Shown: positions 1 through 11,965, counted from the first letter of the stretch. The stretch: DNA of 64,000 nt from Ovis canadensis (GCF_042477335.2 NC_091247.1:952501-1016500), one strand, 5' to 3'. The notes: generated from the sequence alone by a model not told the origin. Numbers and translations are program-made.

Positions 1-2279
1 GGGAGGTCGGGCTGGTCCAGGGGCCCGAGGACGCTCCGGGCCAGCAGGGCCCAGGGCTGCTCCGCCGCCCCCAGAGAGGCCGAGGAGCTGCAGCGCTCTG
101 CCCCAGGGAGGGGTGGGCAGGGCTCCGGGAGAGCGGCCTGCCCCTCACGCCCCCGCCTGTCCCGGCCTCCCTGAGCTGTGACACCCAGTGTTCGGACTTC
201 CAGAAGCATCCAGCCTGGTGGAGGGTGGTCGGAGCTAAACTTGTCTTCTCCCCTGTGGAAGGCGGGGCCTGTGGGCACCACGTCCCCTGGCCAGGCTGGG
301 CACCCCTGAAAGGGCCCCAAAGCCGAGACTGCTCGTGTGGTGTTGCACCTCCAGGACCTCAAGGGAGTCTCTGGATTATGGCATTTTTCTCTCCTCCATA
401 ACTTGACCGTGTCAGGCCAGCCTGAGGGTTCGCAGGGTCCCCTGGTGCCCTCAGGGGCCAGAAGGCCGCCACTCGGGTCTGGGCCCGGGGCCCTGGGCTG
501 GGCACGCTCCTGCGGTGGGCGCTCCTGCCGCTCAGGGCCCCAGGGGTGGAAGTCCAAAGTCGAGCAGGGCCTGCAGCAGGGGGACCCCGGGGGGGCACTG
601 GGCTCTGTCTGGGTGCCCCTGGCTCCCCGCTCCCCAGGCCCCTGCTGGGTGCTGGCAACGGCGGCCTGTGTGTGAGGAGGGGCCCAGCTCTCCTGGTCCC
701 GAGAGCCCAGGACGGCCGGGAGCGTGCCCAGCCGTGGGGGGGGGGGGGGCCAGAGAAGAAAGCTTGACAATGGCAGAGAGGGCGCTCTGGCTCTGGGTGC
801 CCCCGCAGTTTGCCCTGTGGCCAGGGCCACCCCGGCATCGGCCGTCGGGTGGTCTTGCCCCCTCCTCCCTGCACCAAGCGCTCACTCCTGGTGAGGGTGG
901 GTGTGGGCACCGATGGCTTCGAAGGACAAGACACAGGCAGGGCCTCGACCAGTGACCAGCGGTGAGAGCGGGCAGCCCAGGGCAGGGCGGGCTCAGAGGC
1001 AGGGCGCAGCGTCTCGGGAGAGGGCGGGCCCGGGCCATCTGGGAGCAGATACCCCGCAGAAACAGAGGCAGGAAAGAGACGGGGTGGGGAGACGGGCCCC
1101 AGAGGGCACAGGAGGCCTGGGGGGCGGGGGCCTCCGCGGGGAGGGCGCGGGGCAGGGGGACCTGAGTGGGGAGGGGGTTCTGGGTCTCTTCCGGGTCTGG
1201 GGGCAGAGTGCTGCAGGCGTCCTGGGGCTCCTCACCCCACCCCACGTCCCTGACGTACTCAGTGAGGCCTGGTCAGGCCCTCTCTCACTTGCTGGGTTTC
1301 TTCTGAGGCCCTGAAGCTAATCTTGCGTTTGTAGCTTTAACCTTTCATCTCGAGAGTGCCCCCTGCCCAGTCCCCCAGCACACGTCCCCTGGGCCTGGGC
1401 CCTCCCTCTTCCAGTCACACAGATGGACCCCGTGAGTCCAGTCCTCTCTGCCCTCGGGCTGACCCTCCCCTGCCCTGGCCTCCTCTACCTGACGAGCTGC
1501 TCTTCTCGCGTCCCCTGCCCCCTGCCCCAGCCCCCACCCCCAGCCCCCACCCCCAGGTGCCCTTTCTGTGCTCGACTCTGGGGCCCCGGTGGCCCCAGTC
1601 CTGCCCCGGACCCTCTTCCTGAGCCACTGCGCCCAGTCTAGCTGCCTGGGTCCTGATGGCCTCCTTACCAGGGGGCCTGGGCCAGGACACAGGCACCTGG
1701 GGTCCAGTGTCGGTCCCTCCCCAGAGGACCCCACCCCACCCCACCGGAGTGCCTCAGCCCCTCGGGGCTCCTAGGCCCCCACCCTGCCCACCTCGGCCTC
1801 TCGGGGCAGGGCTTGGGCAGGAAGGCAACATGGTTACAGGTGATGCCCAGGCTCTGGACAAACCTGATGAATTTTCCCCTCAAGTCTGTTCAGCTCTTCC
1901 CTCTGCTCTGTGAGCAGGAGAGGTGAGCCCTGGGAGGACCCTCCCTCCAGAGCCCACCTTCTGCCCTCGGGGACCTGCCGCAACCTCCACACAGAGCGCC
2001 TGGCTGATGCCGACCACGTCTCCCCTCTGCCTCCTCCTCCCGGTGAGGCTGCTCACCACAGCCCACCTCTGGGTGCCCTGTGACTGGGGGAGCCGCTCTG
2101 GATCCTTCCTGGGCGGGGGACCCACCTTTCAGGCCCCGGGGGACAGGGTGTGGGCTCAGTGCTTGCAGGATGGGGCCGGTGGGGAGAGGTAGGCGGAGGG
2201 AAGGGTGTGAGGCTGGGGCGCCTCAGGAAGGATCCTGCACCCACGCGTTTCTCAAGGGGCTGCACCCCTCGGGGGGCAT
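1..2279. other. GC-rich DNA without a recognisable gene
   Basis: No exon, repeat family or conserved protein segment was recognised here. Long reading frames occur on both strands, as expected in GC-rich DNA poor in stop codons, but none shows a domain or convincing splice structure. Short simple-sequence patches are present, such as a G run near 736 and a CCCCCAGCC-type run near 1530-1556. Confidence 0.6.
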
Positions 2280-2289
2280 GGTGGGTCCT

Positions 2290-2705
2290 AAACTTGGGGT
2301 GTCCTGGATGAAGTCAGGGTGTCCTGAATGAACTCAGGGTGTCCTGGGTGAAATTGGAGTGGGAAGCCTGGTGGGTGCTGAAATCAGGGTGTCCTGGATG
2401 AATTCTAGGTGCCCTGGGTGAAGTCAGGGTGGGCAGCTTGGTGGGTGTTGAAGCCAGGTGTCCTGGGTGAAGTCTGGGTGCCCTGGGTGAAGTCGGGGTG
2501 TCCTGGGTGAAGTCAGGGTGCCCTGGGTGAAGTCGGGGTGTCCTGGGTGAAGTCTGGGCACCCTGGGTGAAGTCGGGGTGTCCTGGGTGAAGTCAGGGCG
2601 CCCTGGGTGAAGTCGGGGTGTCCTGGGGAAGTCAGGGTGGGAAGCCTGGTGGGTGCTGAAGTCAGGGTGCCCTGGGTGAAGTCGGGGCACCCTGGGTGAA
2701 GTCCC
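2290..2705. repeat. Minisatellite, about 20-bp unit with 40-bp higher-order pattern
   Basis: A unit close to GTCCTGGGTGAAGTCAGGGT repeats about 20 times. In the more regular right half (about 2458-2640) two versions alternate, one starting GTCCTGGG and one GCCCTGGG, giving a 40-bp higher-order period. The left half is more diverged and interrupted by a segment reading GGGAAGCCTGGTGGGTGCTG, which recurs near 2637. The repeat keeps a minus-strand frame open and produces an artificial proline/threonine-rich reading frame. Confidence 0.9.
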
Positions 2706-4002
2706 TGTGCCCCTGGACCCACCCTCTGCCACCAGCCCGGGCCTGGGCACCTCATCCCCCCACAGAGCTCTGGCTGCAGCTGCCTGGCCCCTCCCCACCG
2801 GGGGCTGTCGACCTTCCCACCTGTCTGTACGGGGGTCACCCCAGGCTGTCCTGCCTCCCAGCCGCCCCCGAGCAGAGCCCGGTGATGGGAAAGTGATGGT
2901 CATCCTTGAGCTTGAAGATGGTCGAGGTGGTCCTGAATCACGCTCGGTCCACCTTGAAGGAGCTGCCCACTGGGCCAAGGGGGGACCATTGGCTTTGAAA
3001 CCATGGGGGCTGGGGCTGGGCCAGGTCCCGGGACCCCCATCCATCCCGCCTGGGCGTCCCGGAGCCAGGGACCCTCTCAGCCGGCAGAGCCTGTGCTGGG
3101 GCTGCCCTGAGGCACCGGCCGGCGCCAGAGGCTCCCCGGGGTTGACAGGACAGGTTGACCCTGGCCTCCCAGAGCCATGGTCTCTCCCTACATGAGGAGG
3201 CGTGGAGATGTTCCTGTGCCCCCAGGGCTCAGACCCCACCCGCCTGCCCTGACCCTCTTCCTTCCATCCTGGCGGCTCCAGGACCCTCAGGCTGGGTGCC
3301 CTCTCGCCCCATCCTCCTCAGCTTGTGCCCGGGACAGACCTGGAGAGGCCCGCTGTGGCCCCGGGGTGACCGAAGCCCTGGAGCTGGTCGGGGCCCGGGG
3401 CCTGGCTCTGAGTGCTCCCGGCAGGATGATGCCACCCACCGGAGCCCCAGGCTCCTTTCCTGAGAGGCCTGGGCAGCGGCTGCCCTGGTTGGGGGCCATG
3501 GGTCCCTCTGCCCAGCTTGCCCCGTTCTGGGTTCTGGTCCCAGATGGAGTGGGCGGGGCCCCTGCTGAGACCGCCAGCTCGTGTGAGGGTCTCTGGCCTG
3601 GCCTGTTGACATTCTGGTTCCCCCGCCCCCGTACCCACGGTCTGAGTCAGGCACGCCATCCTGGACATCTGGGTCTCGTGGGCCAGGACAGCAGCTAGGA
3701 GCTCCCAGCCAGGCCTGGGGGCGTTACCACCAGCACCAGAGCTGAGGACACCCTGTGCCCAGCTGGACGGCCACCCTGGAACACGCGCCCGCCTGTCCTG
3801 GTCTGGCGGGCACAGCCGTGGCCCAGCCACCCCCGCTGGGAGATGGCCCAGCCACGCTCTGGTCCTGGGGGCAGGTGGGTGGTGGAGACAGACTGTGTCG
3901 GGCCAGCTGGGCACTGACCCACTCTGCACCAAGGTTGGGTCTCAGCCAGAGCTGCCTGCGGCCACTGCCCTGCTCTCCAGCCCCGCCCCCCAGGCCCAGC
4001 GG
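2706..4002. other. Unassigned GC-rich DNA
   Basis: No gene, RNA or repeat family recognised. Overlapping frames on both strands lack domains. The stretch ends at the boundary of the LTR that starts at 4003. Confidence 0.5.
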
Positions 4003-4518
4003 TGCCGGGGTCCAGCCCCGGTGGATCCAGGGTAATTTGAAGTGGGGACTGCGTCGGTGATTAGGAAAGAATTATTTAATTAGAGCTATAGAGAGAGATT
4101 AGGGAAGAATAGTGAGTGAGAGGACAGAAAGTAGGGGAGAAAAAGAGGCTGTATTCCTTGGTTTACATAGAAAGCCCATAAAGCCCCGAGACAAGGGACT
4201 TGCACCATCTACGTAGGCCACAGGCGCCCGCTTGAACAGCGGAGGGTGCCCTGCCGTGGGCTCCCTCTCGCGTGGGTCTCAGAAGCCCAGACAAATAAGT
4301 AGACACAGCGAGCCTCTAGCTCCAGATGGGAATTCAGCCTGAAAAGGAGAGAAAGAAAAGAACAACATGGGGGAGCCAAGCACTGGTGCAAGACCCACAA
4401 CTTTATTTTCAAAGGCAGCTTATATACCCCAAGTTGTACATAAAGAAATAATGGAATATGCAGAGTTATGCAGGGGCAGCAGTCCTGACCCTTATTGAGA
4501 CCAGGCTTTCTTTTTGCA

Positions 4519-6351
4519 CCAGTTTAGTTCAGTTCAGTCGCTCAGTTGTGTCCGACTTTTTGTGACCCCATGAATCGCAGCACGCCAGGCCTCCTTGTCC
4601 ATCACCATCTCCCGGGGTTCACTCAGACTCACATCCATCGAGCCAGTGATGCCATCCAGCCATCTCATCCTCGGTCATCCCCTTCTTCTCCTGCCCCCAA
4701 TCCCTCCCAGCATCAGAGTCTTTTCCAATGAGTCAACTTCGTATGAGGTGGCCAAAGTACTGGAGCTTCAGCTTTAGCATCATTCCTTCCAAAGAAATCC
4801 CAGGGTTGATCTCCTTCAAAATGGACTGGTTGGATCTCCTTGCAGTCCAAGGGACTCTCAAGAGTCTTCTCCAACACCACAGTTCAGAAGCATCAATTCT
4901 TCGGCGCTCAGCCTTCTTCACAGTCCAACTCTCACATCCATACATGACCACAGGAAAAACTATAGCCTTGACTAGATGGACCTTAGTTGGCAAAGTAATA
5001 TCTCTGTTTTTGAATATACTATCTAGGTTGGTCATAACTTTTCTTCCAAGGAGTAAGCGTCTTTTAATTTCATGGCTGCAGTCACCATCTGCAGTGATTT
5101 TGGAGCCCCCCAAAATAAAGTCTGACACCGTTTCCACTGTTTCCCCATCTATTTCCCATGAAGTGATGGGACCGGATGCCATGATCTTCGTTTTCTGAAT
5201 GTTGAGCTTTAAGCCAACTTTTTCACTCTCCTCTTTCACTTTCATTAAGAGGCTCTTTAGTTCCTCTTCACTTTCTGCCCTAAGGGTGGTGTCACCTGCA
5301 TATCTGAGGTTATTGATATTTCTCCCGGCAATCTTGATTCCAGCTTGCACTTCACCCAGCCTGGCGTTTCTCGTGATGTACTCTGCATAGAAGTTAAATA
5401 AGCAGGGTGACAATATACAGCCTTGACGTACTCCTTTTCCCGTTTGGAACCAGTCTGTTGTTCCATGTCCAGTTCTAACTGTTGCTTCCTGACCTGCATA
5501 CACATTTCTCAAGAGGCAGGTCAGGTGGTCTGGTATTCCCATCTCTTTCAGAATTTTCCACAGTTTATTGTGATCCACACAGTCAAAGGCTTTGGCATAG
5601 TCAATAAAGCAGAAATAGATGTTTTTCTGGAACTCTCTTGCTTTTTCCATGATCCAGCGGATGTTGCCAATTTGATCTCTGGTTCTTTTCTAAAACCAGC
5701 TTGAACATCAGGGAGTTCATGGTTCACGTACTCTTGAAGCCTGGCTTGGAGAATTTTGAGCATTACTTTACTAGCATGTGAGATGAGTGCAATTGTGCGG
5801 TAGTTTGAGCATTCGTTTGCATTGCCTTTCTTTGGAATTGGAATGAAAACTGACCTTTTCCAGTCCTGTGGCCACTGCTGAGTTTTCCAAATTTGCTGGC
5901 ATATTGAGTGCAGCACTTTCACAGCATCACCTTTCAGGATTTGAAATAGCTCAACTGGAATTCCATCACCTCCACTGGCTTTGTTCGTAGTGATGCTTTC
6001 TAAGGCCCACTTGACTTCACATTCCAGGATGTCTGGCTCTAGATGAGTGATCACATCATCATGATTATCTTGGTCGTGAAGATCTTTTTTGTGTAGTTCT
6101 TCCGTGTATTCTTGCCACCTCTTCTTAATATCTTTTGCTTCTGTTAGGTCCAGACCATTTCTGTCCTTTATCAAGCCCATCTTTGCATGAAATGATCCCT
6201 TGGTATCTCTAATTTTCTTGAAGAGATCTCTAGTCTTTCCCATTCTGTTGTTTTCCTCTATTTCTTTGCGCTGATCACTGAGGAAGGCTTTCTTATCTCT
6301 TCTCGCTGTTTGGAACTGTGAGCCGGCTCACTAAGCGCAGCCGAGAGGAGC
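4519..6351 (-). mobile_element. BovB (RTE) LINE, 5'-truncated, nested in the LTR
   Basis: The 3' end (plus-strand left end) carries the TTCAGTTCAG-type hexamer tail typical of BovB, and the body encodes an RTE reverse transcriptase on the minus strand. The insertion is flanked by an 11-bp target duplication, TTCTTTTTGCA, at 4508-4518 and 6352-6362, inside the LTR sequence. BovB similarity runs from about 4523 to 6317. The last 34 bases before the right duplication (6318-6351) do not look like BovB and begin with a perfect 14-bp palindrome. The insertion is younger than the LTR it interrupts. Confidence 0.93.
4733..6243 (-). pseudogene. BovB reverse transcriptase remnant (RTE family), frameshifted
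   Basis: Two minus-strand frames (5548-6243 and 4733-5650) together encode the fingers/palm of an RTE-type reverse transcriptase, with FCFIDYAKAFD and VRQGCILSP motifs, followed by the C-terminal region with [10 protein letters not shown] and [11 protein letters not shown]. The frame breaks near 5690, where a few bases expected after the AGF segment are missing. The catalytic motif reads YAGDT (5290-5303) rather than YADDT, so one metal-binding aspartate is lost. The N-terminal endonuclease is absent because of 5' truncation. The copy cannot be autonomous. Confidence 0.9.
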
Positions 6352-7117
6352 TTCTTTTTGCATACTTTCCTGTATACAAAAGGTCTCAGGTGATTTACAT
6401 TATCTTCTGGCCAAGAGGCCTGTTAACATTTTTATGGCTCCTTTCCTAGGAAAACTCATTTTCCCTTGAAGTGTTTTTTCTTTAATCTGCATCACCCTCA
6501 AAGTACTAAATAAAGTTACATCCCTGTAAAACAAAGGTGCAGTGGGTTATAACAAAGAAAGTGCTTAACTCAAAGATCTAATGTTGCTAATGCCAGGGCT
6601 ACTACCTGTTTTTTCTATGTACCAACAAATAAAAGATATGAAAACTTGGCAGCAAGTATTGGCTCAACAATGAAACCCTTAATCAGTTCTATTCTAATGA
6701 TTTTGACTCCTCAGAAGTCCCTACATTCCTAGGATGTTTTAAGCTTCCTATGCCTCTCACGGAGGCTGTAAACAATCCCATGCATAGCTGTAAGAGTCTG
6801 GATAAACCTGTCAGGCAGGCTAGAAAGCCATCAGAGGGGTTTTTGGATTGAAACACTCTTATTATGCCCAGGAGACTTATTATCTAAAAGCTCTAAATTA
6901 ACTTTTTCCAGGAAAAGGTGGTGAGGGGATAGCCCCCTATTAATGTCAGAGGAGCTGGTGAAAGGCATAACATAGTAAGGCAGACAGATTCTGGTTTTGG
7001 GGTAGATGCTCGAGTAGGTCCAGGGAGGTTCCCTCGAGATCCGACTCGCCTTTGCCTGTCGGGTCTCTTCCTCATGACCTTTGCCCTGGGCGGGATTCCT
7101 CGTGCTGGCTCCCGGCA

Positions 7118-8519
7118 CAGTGGAGTGGCAAGAGCCGCTGGCCCCACCCCACCCCCTGCTCCTTGGTGGCCGCTGCGGCCCATGGAGCCCACTTCCTCTC
7201 CCCCTCCCCTAGTCCTGAAATGGGCGAAGCAGACCCAGCTGGGGCCCCTGAGGGACCACAGGCCCCTCTCTTGGCAGAGCACTGCTGGGGGCTGGGAGGA
7301 ACCTGGGAGTTTCTGGGCTCAGGGCTTGGTGCCTGGACTCCGGGGGGCACCCTCACCTGTAGAGCTGGTCCCCGCCCCCCCTCCCCGCCCCGCCAGGCAC
7401 AGCACCAGCTCTCAGCAGGCTGAGCCGTCCCAAGTGTTCCCAAGTCCTGCCTGGTCTCTGCTTACATGCCCGAGGGCCCTGCCCTCAACCGCCCACTCCC
7501 TGGCCTGCTCCAGAAACCTGGGGTCCCCTCAGGAGCGGGAGCCCCAGGCAGCCTGGCCTGTGAGGGGAGCTGCAGCCCCTCGGCTGGGGGCTGGGGGCTC
7601 AGCCGTGCCCCAGGCTGGCCAGTTGCCTGAGCTCAGGGCGCCCAGAGAGCTGGAAGAACCTCATTCCTGGTGTGTCTGGGGGGCATTTGGGAGAGAGCAG
7701 CCCCGAGGGCCCAAATAGAGCAGAAGGTGGGGGGGGGGGTCACTCGGCCAGCCTGAGCTGTGTCCCCCCTCCCCTGCCCACAGACACCCGTGCCCCCGGG
7801 TCTCACGCAACCCCGAGTTCCCAGGCCTTAAAACTTGGGCTGAGTCACACCCCCACTCCCCCGGGCCCAGCGAGCAGACTGGGGAGCTTGTCCCTAGACT
7901 GGATCTCCCTGTAGGCATCTAGACCATGTCCTGTGGGTCCTGTTTCTCTGCAGAACACACCAGGGCTGTAGACAGCCCGGGAGTGGAGGGGGTGGTGGCT
8001 GGCTTCTGGCCCTGGGGCTCTGGGCCAGCACAGAGGAGGAGCTGCTGCCCGGAGGGGTGGGCCTGGGGCACGGGCAGTCGGGGCGCTCCTCGGGGCCGTG
8101 AGGACCAAGGACTAGTTAAACAGTAGAATATGAGAGCCAAATGTTGAGATTCAGGAAAGACTAAGAACAAGGTAGAAGCCCGGGATGATTGCTCAAGACA
8201 CAGAGACGAAGCGCAAATCAACAGGGCAGGAAGGGGCAAAAACATCTACAGACACTCCAAGGAAAACGAGAGAAAACTTCCACGAAGAAACGGGGAATTT
8301 CCAGCAGACCCACCAAAAGGGATTCAAGAAGAAAAGCAAGCAGAGGCAGCCTCCGTCCACAAAGCCCCCTGCCGGCAGGCCTGGGGGCTCGCTGACTCGC
8401 GCCTGCTGCGCCTGTTTGCAGTGTTTGAATGGTGAGATTTTAAAAAGTAAAAACTTTAGAATAGTTTTAGATTTACAGAAGACTCGTGGAGGTGGCACAG
8501 AGGGCTCCCTAAAGCCTCC
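7118..8519. other. Unassigned GC-rich DNA
   Basis: No supported gene. Open frames on both strands have no domain signature. A G run lies near 7729-7739. Confidence 0.5.
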
Positions 8520-8650
8520 AGGTCAGGTCAGGTCAGGTCAGGTCAGTTCGGTCGCTCAGTCGTGTCCGACTCTGTGACCCTGTGGACTGCAGCATGCCAG
8601 GCCGCCCTGTCCATCACCAACTCCCGGAGTTTACCGAAACTCTTGCCCAT
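8520..8650 (-). mobile_element. BovB/Bov-A 3'-end fragment
   Basis: A tandem GGTCA pentamer tail (from 8520) leads into the sequence around TCGCTCAGTCGTGTCCGACT and the CCATCACCAACTCCCGGAGT segment, the shared 3' end of BovB LINEs and Bov-A SINEs in reverse orientation. It is truncated after about 110 bases. Confidence 0.85.
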
Positions 8651-8744
8651 CGGGCCCCCAGCCCCCATGTCACGTCAGTGCAGTGCGTCAGTCACAGATA
8701 ATGGATGAACGTTGACACACTGTTAACTGAGGTCTGTGCTTTAT

Positions 8745-9075
8745 CCACGGCTTCCCGATGGCCGAGTGTGAAGAGGCCGCCTGCTGTGCAAGAGACGCAG
8801 GAGACTCGGCTCGACCCCCGGGCAGGGCGGTCCCCCGGAGGAGGGCACGGCAACCCGTAGGTCAGGATGGTCCCCTGGAGGGGGAGATGGCAGCCCTGGG
8901 TCAGGATGGTCCCCTCGAGGGGGGGACAGCAGCCCTGGGTCAGGACGGTCCCCTGGAGGGGGAAATGGCAACCCGCTCCAGTGTTCTTGCCTGGAGAATC
9001 CCACAGACAGAGGAGCCTGTGGGCTACAGTCCATGGGGTCCCAAAGGGCTGGACGCAGTTGAGCAGGGACGTGGA
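8745..9075 (+). mobile_element. Bov-tA SINE with an internal tandem expansion
   Basis: The left part is the tRNA-like head of a Bov-tA element (GGCTTCCCGATGGCC... CAGGAGACTCGGCTCGACCC). The right part is the typical body with CCAGTGTTCTTGCCTGGAGA and CAGTCCATGGGGTC. Between them the GGTCCCCTGGAG...GGCAACCC segment is repeated in tandem four times (see separate repeat entry), so the SINE is about 117 bp longer than usual. Confidence 0.9.
8821..8976 (+). repeat. 39-bp tandem repeat inside a Bov-tA SINE
   Basis: Units start at about 8821 (diverged), 8860, 8899 and 8938, each 39 bp and beginning GGTCAGGATGGTCCCCT or a close variant. The last unit runs into the normal SINE body, so one unit is the ancestral SINE segment and the others are local duplications. 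CpG and other point changes distinguish the copies. Confidence 0.9.
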
Positions 9076-11160
9076 TACGGACGTGCCTACCCTACTTTCT
9101 CAGTTTTCCCCAGTCTTCCTTTGCCGTCCCACGTGACGGCTGACGATCACAGCTCCTCGGACGCTCTGGGCTGTGACTGTTCACACACTCGCCCCTGGCC
9201 TTCCCTGAGCTTGATGGTTGCAGGCTTGGGGAGGGGTCTCGCAGGCTGCCCCTCTGCTGGGATTGGGCAGAGAGCCCAGCACGACTGTGGCTTAGACGAG
9301 ACGCGAGCCTGTTTCTCTCTGATGTAAAAGCCCGGAGGTGGTGGCCGTAGCCCACGAGCCTCGTGGCTCGCGGCCCCTCCTGCAGCTCGTCGCCTCTGTG
9401 GGTGGCCTCTGCTCCACGCTGCTGGCTCAGTCCTCCCCCCACCAGCAGCGAGGACAGGGGCCAGGGCGCACCTCTCTCAGAAGCCTTCTGGGGCGGTGCA
9501 GAAGTCACCACACATCTCTGGTGCAGAGCTGCCATGCGGCCACGACCCGCTGCCCAGAAAGCCAGGAGCCACAGCCTGCATCCTGTGGCCGTGTTGACAG
9601 CTCCCTGGGGCCTCGCCAGGATGCGGCCTCGTCGACGGGGGCCCCTGGCCTAAGGGCCTAGCACCCTGCCTCTGGTCGGGCAGCCCCTAGTCCTGGAACC
9701 TGTCCTCTGCGTTCTGTGGCCAACCTCCCCAAGCCCCTCTGGAGTCCAGACGCCGCGCAGGCCTGGCGCTCAGGACACCCCTCCGCCCCTTGCACGTGCA
9801 TCAGCGTCCTCTGGGCTGTGACTCCGTGGCTCCCAGGTATCAGGCCCTCCAGGTGCACCCTGGCCCCTGGCTAGGCCATGCTGGGGGCGTGGCAGGCTTC
9901 CCCGTGCAGCAGCCAGCTGGGCTCCCACACTGGGCAGAGGTGAGGTGGGCCACCGTGGAAGGGTCTGCCAGGGCCTGCCTCAGTGGCACTCGGATGAGGT
10001 CCTCGGGGCGCCCTAGGTTAGAGGGGCCCAGTCACCGGATCTTGGGGGAGGTGAAGGGGGCTCTGGGTTGCTGGGGCTCCCTTGGCCTGCAGCAGGAGCA
10101 GAAAGGAGACAGCGGGGTCCCGGGGTGGACGCGAACCAGGCCCGGCGTCAGGACACATGGTGGCAGGGGTGCTGGGGGCCTGTGCCCGGGGCTTACCGGG
10201 CCCCAGCGCAGAGGAACAGGTTATTTGGAGGCTGCAGAGAGGGGAGGCTGGGGTGGGCATGGGTCCTGAGGCCGGGAGGACCGCGGGCCGCGGGCCTTGA
10301 GGAAAACATTGGGCCCTGGGATCCGAGGTCAAGGGAGATTACGGCCCAGAGCGGGGCGGTGGGCAGCAGGACCCAGGCCCTGCCCGCTCCCGGGCAGGTG
10401 GCTCTTCTTGAGTGAGAAGCCTGGTCTCTGCCCCCAGCTGCCTCGGGGCCACCCGGACAGTCATGCCGGGACCCCGCCTGGCTGTGGGGGGAGGCTGAGA
10501 CGTTGGCTCAGCCCTAAGGGAGGCTGGACCAGCCGGGGGGTCGGGCCAGCAGGAAGGCTGAGCGGTGGGCTCAGCGGGGTCTCACCGCCAGGCTTGGTCC
10601 CAGTGGCCGAGATGTGGGTTCAGAGCTCTGGCCGGCTCGGCCACAACCGGGCCCTCAGCACTGAGGTCCTCTGACCTCAGGCAGGGCTGAGTGTGGTGGG
10701 GCCGTGGACAGGCCCTGTTGGAAGGATTCAGCTCTCAGTACTGGACGCAGAGCAGCCTCCCCAGCCCACGGCTCCGGCCAAAGTCCTCGGTTCTGGCCCA
10801 GTTGTGGCCCTGCTGCAGGGGGAGGGACCCTGACCTGGGCTCCCCAGGGTGGGTTGGCGTGGGGAGCTCTGCCTACCCCTAGCTCCCTGTGGTTCGTCCT
10901 CGGCCCGGCCAGCAGCAGCCATGGGAAGGGCGAGGGAAGGCTTCGCCCCTTAGCACTGACCAGATGGATGCAGACACAGCTTCAGAATGTGGGGCCCTTT
11001 GAGGGTGACGGCCAGACCTCCGGAGCCCAGGCGGAGCGAGACCCTCATCTCTGCCCCAGGGGTGCTGCAGGGCTCAGGGGACGTCCTTGCTTCCCTTCTC
11101 GGAACCAAGTCTGGGTCAGCCCCACCTCCTACTAGGTGTGGCCCCTTGCCCCCTTCCTGA
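9076..11160. other. Unassigned GC-rich DNA
   Basis: Nothing recognisable as a gene, SINE or LINE. The several open frames of 60-150 codons overlap each other on both strands and look like composition effects. Confidence 0.5.
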
Positions 11161-11430
11161 GGAGACACGCACATGCACACACCTACAAGCGTACACACAC
11201 ACACACACCTGCTCACACACACCTAGGTGTGCACGGCCGCTCGTCCTGCCCTCAGAGCTGCCGGGGTCTGCGATTCCGGGGTGCACATCCCTCAGCCCTT
11301 CCCCTGGGGGCTGCAGGCCCCTCACCCTGCCCCTTTGCCTCCTCCCATCCTGGGAGCTGTGTGCATGTGTGTCTGTGTGTGTGTAGGGTGCGTGTGTGCG
11401 TGTGTGTGCATGGGTGTGTGCGCCTCCTCA
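11161..11430. repeat. CA- and TG-rich simple repeats
   Basis: A CA-rich tract (about 11165-11224) and a TG/CG-rich tract (about 11358-11424) flank about 130 bp of unique DNA. The two tracts are roughly complementary in composition and could pair, but no fixed hairpin was traced. Confidence 0.85.
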
Positions 11431-11589
11431 CCACCAGGCTAGTTACCCTAGGGGATGACGTGTCCCCTCCCCCAACCAGCCAGGGGAGGGACAGGCGTGG
11501 GGTGCCCCTACCCACTCCCAGAAACTAACAAGTCTGGGGTCTGGGCTCACAGCATCTTGGTCTGTGAAACTAGCCCGGGGGTGAGAAGA

Positions 11590-11965
11590 GGGCAGCACCC
11601 ACCTCCACGCCCGGTGCCCATGCCACGCCCATGCCCCGCCCCACCCACACCCCGCGCCTATGCCCCTCACGTCCCGCCCCTGCCCCACGCCCCGCCCCAC
11701 GCCCACGCCGCTCTCACACCCTGCCCACGCCCCACCTTTGCCCTGCGCCCACGCCATGCCCGGCCCGGCCCACGCCCCGCGCCCATGCCCGCCACGCCCC
11801 ACCCCTGCCCCGCGCCCCACCCCTGCCCCGCGCCCATGCAACACTCACGCCCCGCCCCACGCCCATGCCACGCCCACGCCACGCCACGCCCACGCCCTGC
11901 GACCCGTGCCCCCGCCCTGAGCCCATGCCCTCCCACACCCGGCGCCCACGCCCTGCCCTCAGGGC
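11590..11965. repeat. Degenerate C-rich tandem repeat (CCCAYGCCCCGCC-like)
   Basis: About 375 bp built from short words such as CCCACGCC, CCCATGCC, CCCGCCCC and CCCTGCC in irregular order, with an approximate period of 6-12 bp. The minus strand is correspondingly G-rich. It keeps several frames open on both strands (proline/alanine/arginine-rich in one direction, glycine-rich in the other), and none of these is believable as protein. Confidence 0.85.

Larger units (their letters stand above)
4003..7117 (-). mobile_element. Solo LTR of a ruminant ERVK-class element, split by a nested BovB LINE
   Basis: On the minus strand the element starts with TGCCGGGAGCC at 7117 and ends with a sequence ending CCCCGGCA at 4003, the TG...CA ends of an LTR. 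It is flanked by CAGCGG (3997-4002) and CAGTGG (7118-7123), a 6-bp target duplication with one CpG-type change, the size known for betaretrovirus-like integrases. A second copy of the same family lies at 46667-47736 on the plus strand and aligns along its length. The LTR is interrupted by a BovB at about 4519-6351. No internal viral genes are present, so this is a recombined solo LTR. The family resembles BTLTR1, but that name is from memory. Confidence 0.85.

Noticed and set aside
2290-2705. Regularly spaced repeats resembling a CRISPR array
   Set aside because: Vertebrate genome, no spacers of unique sequence between repeats, units directly adjacent. It is a minisatellite.
2424-3239. Minus-strand 271-codon frame with a TSPRTPRLHPG-type repeat
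   Set aside because: It runs through the 20-bp minisatellite at 2.3-2.7 kb and is a by-product of that repeat.
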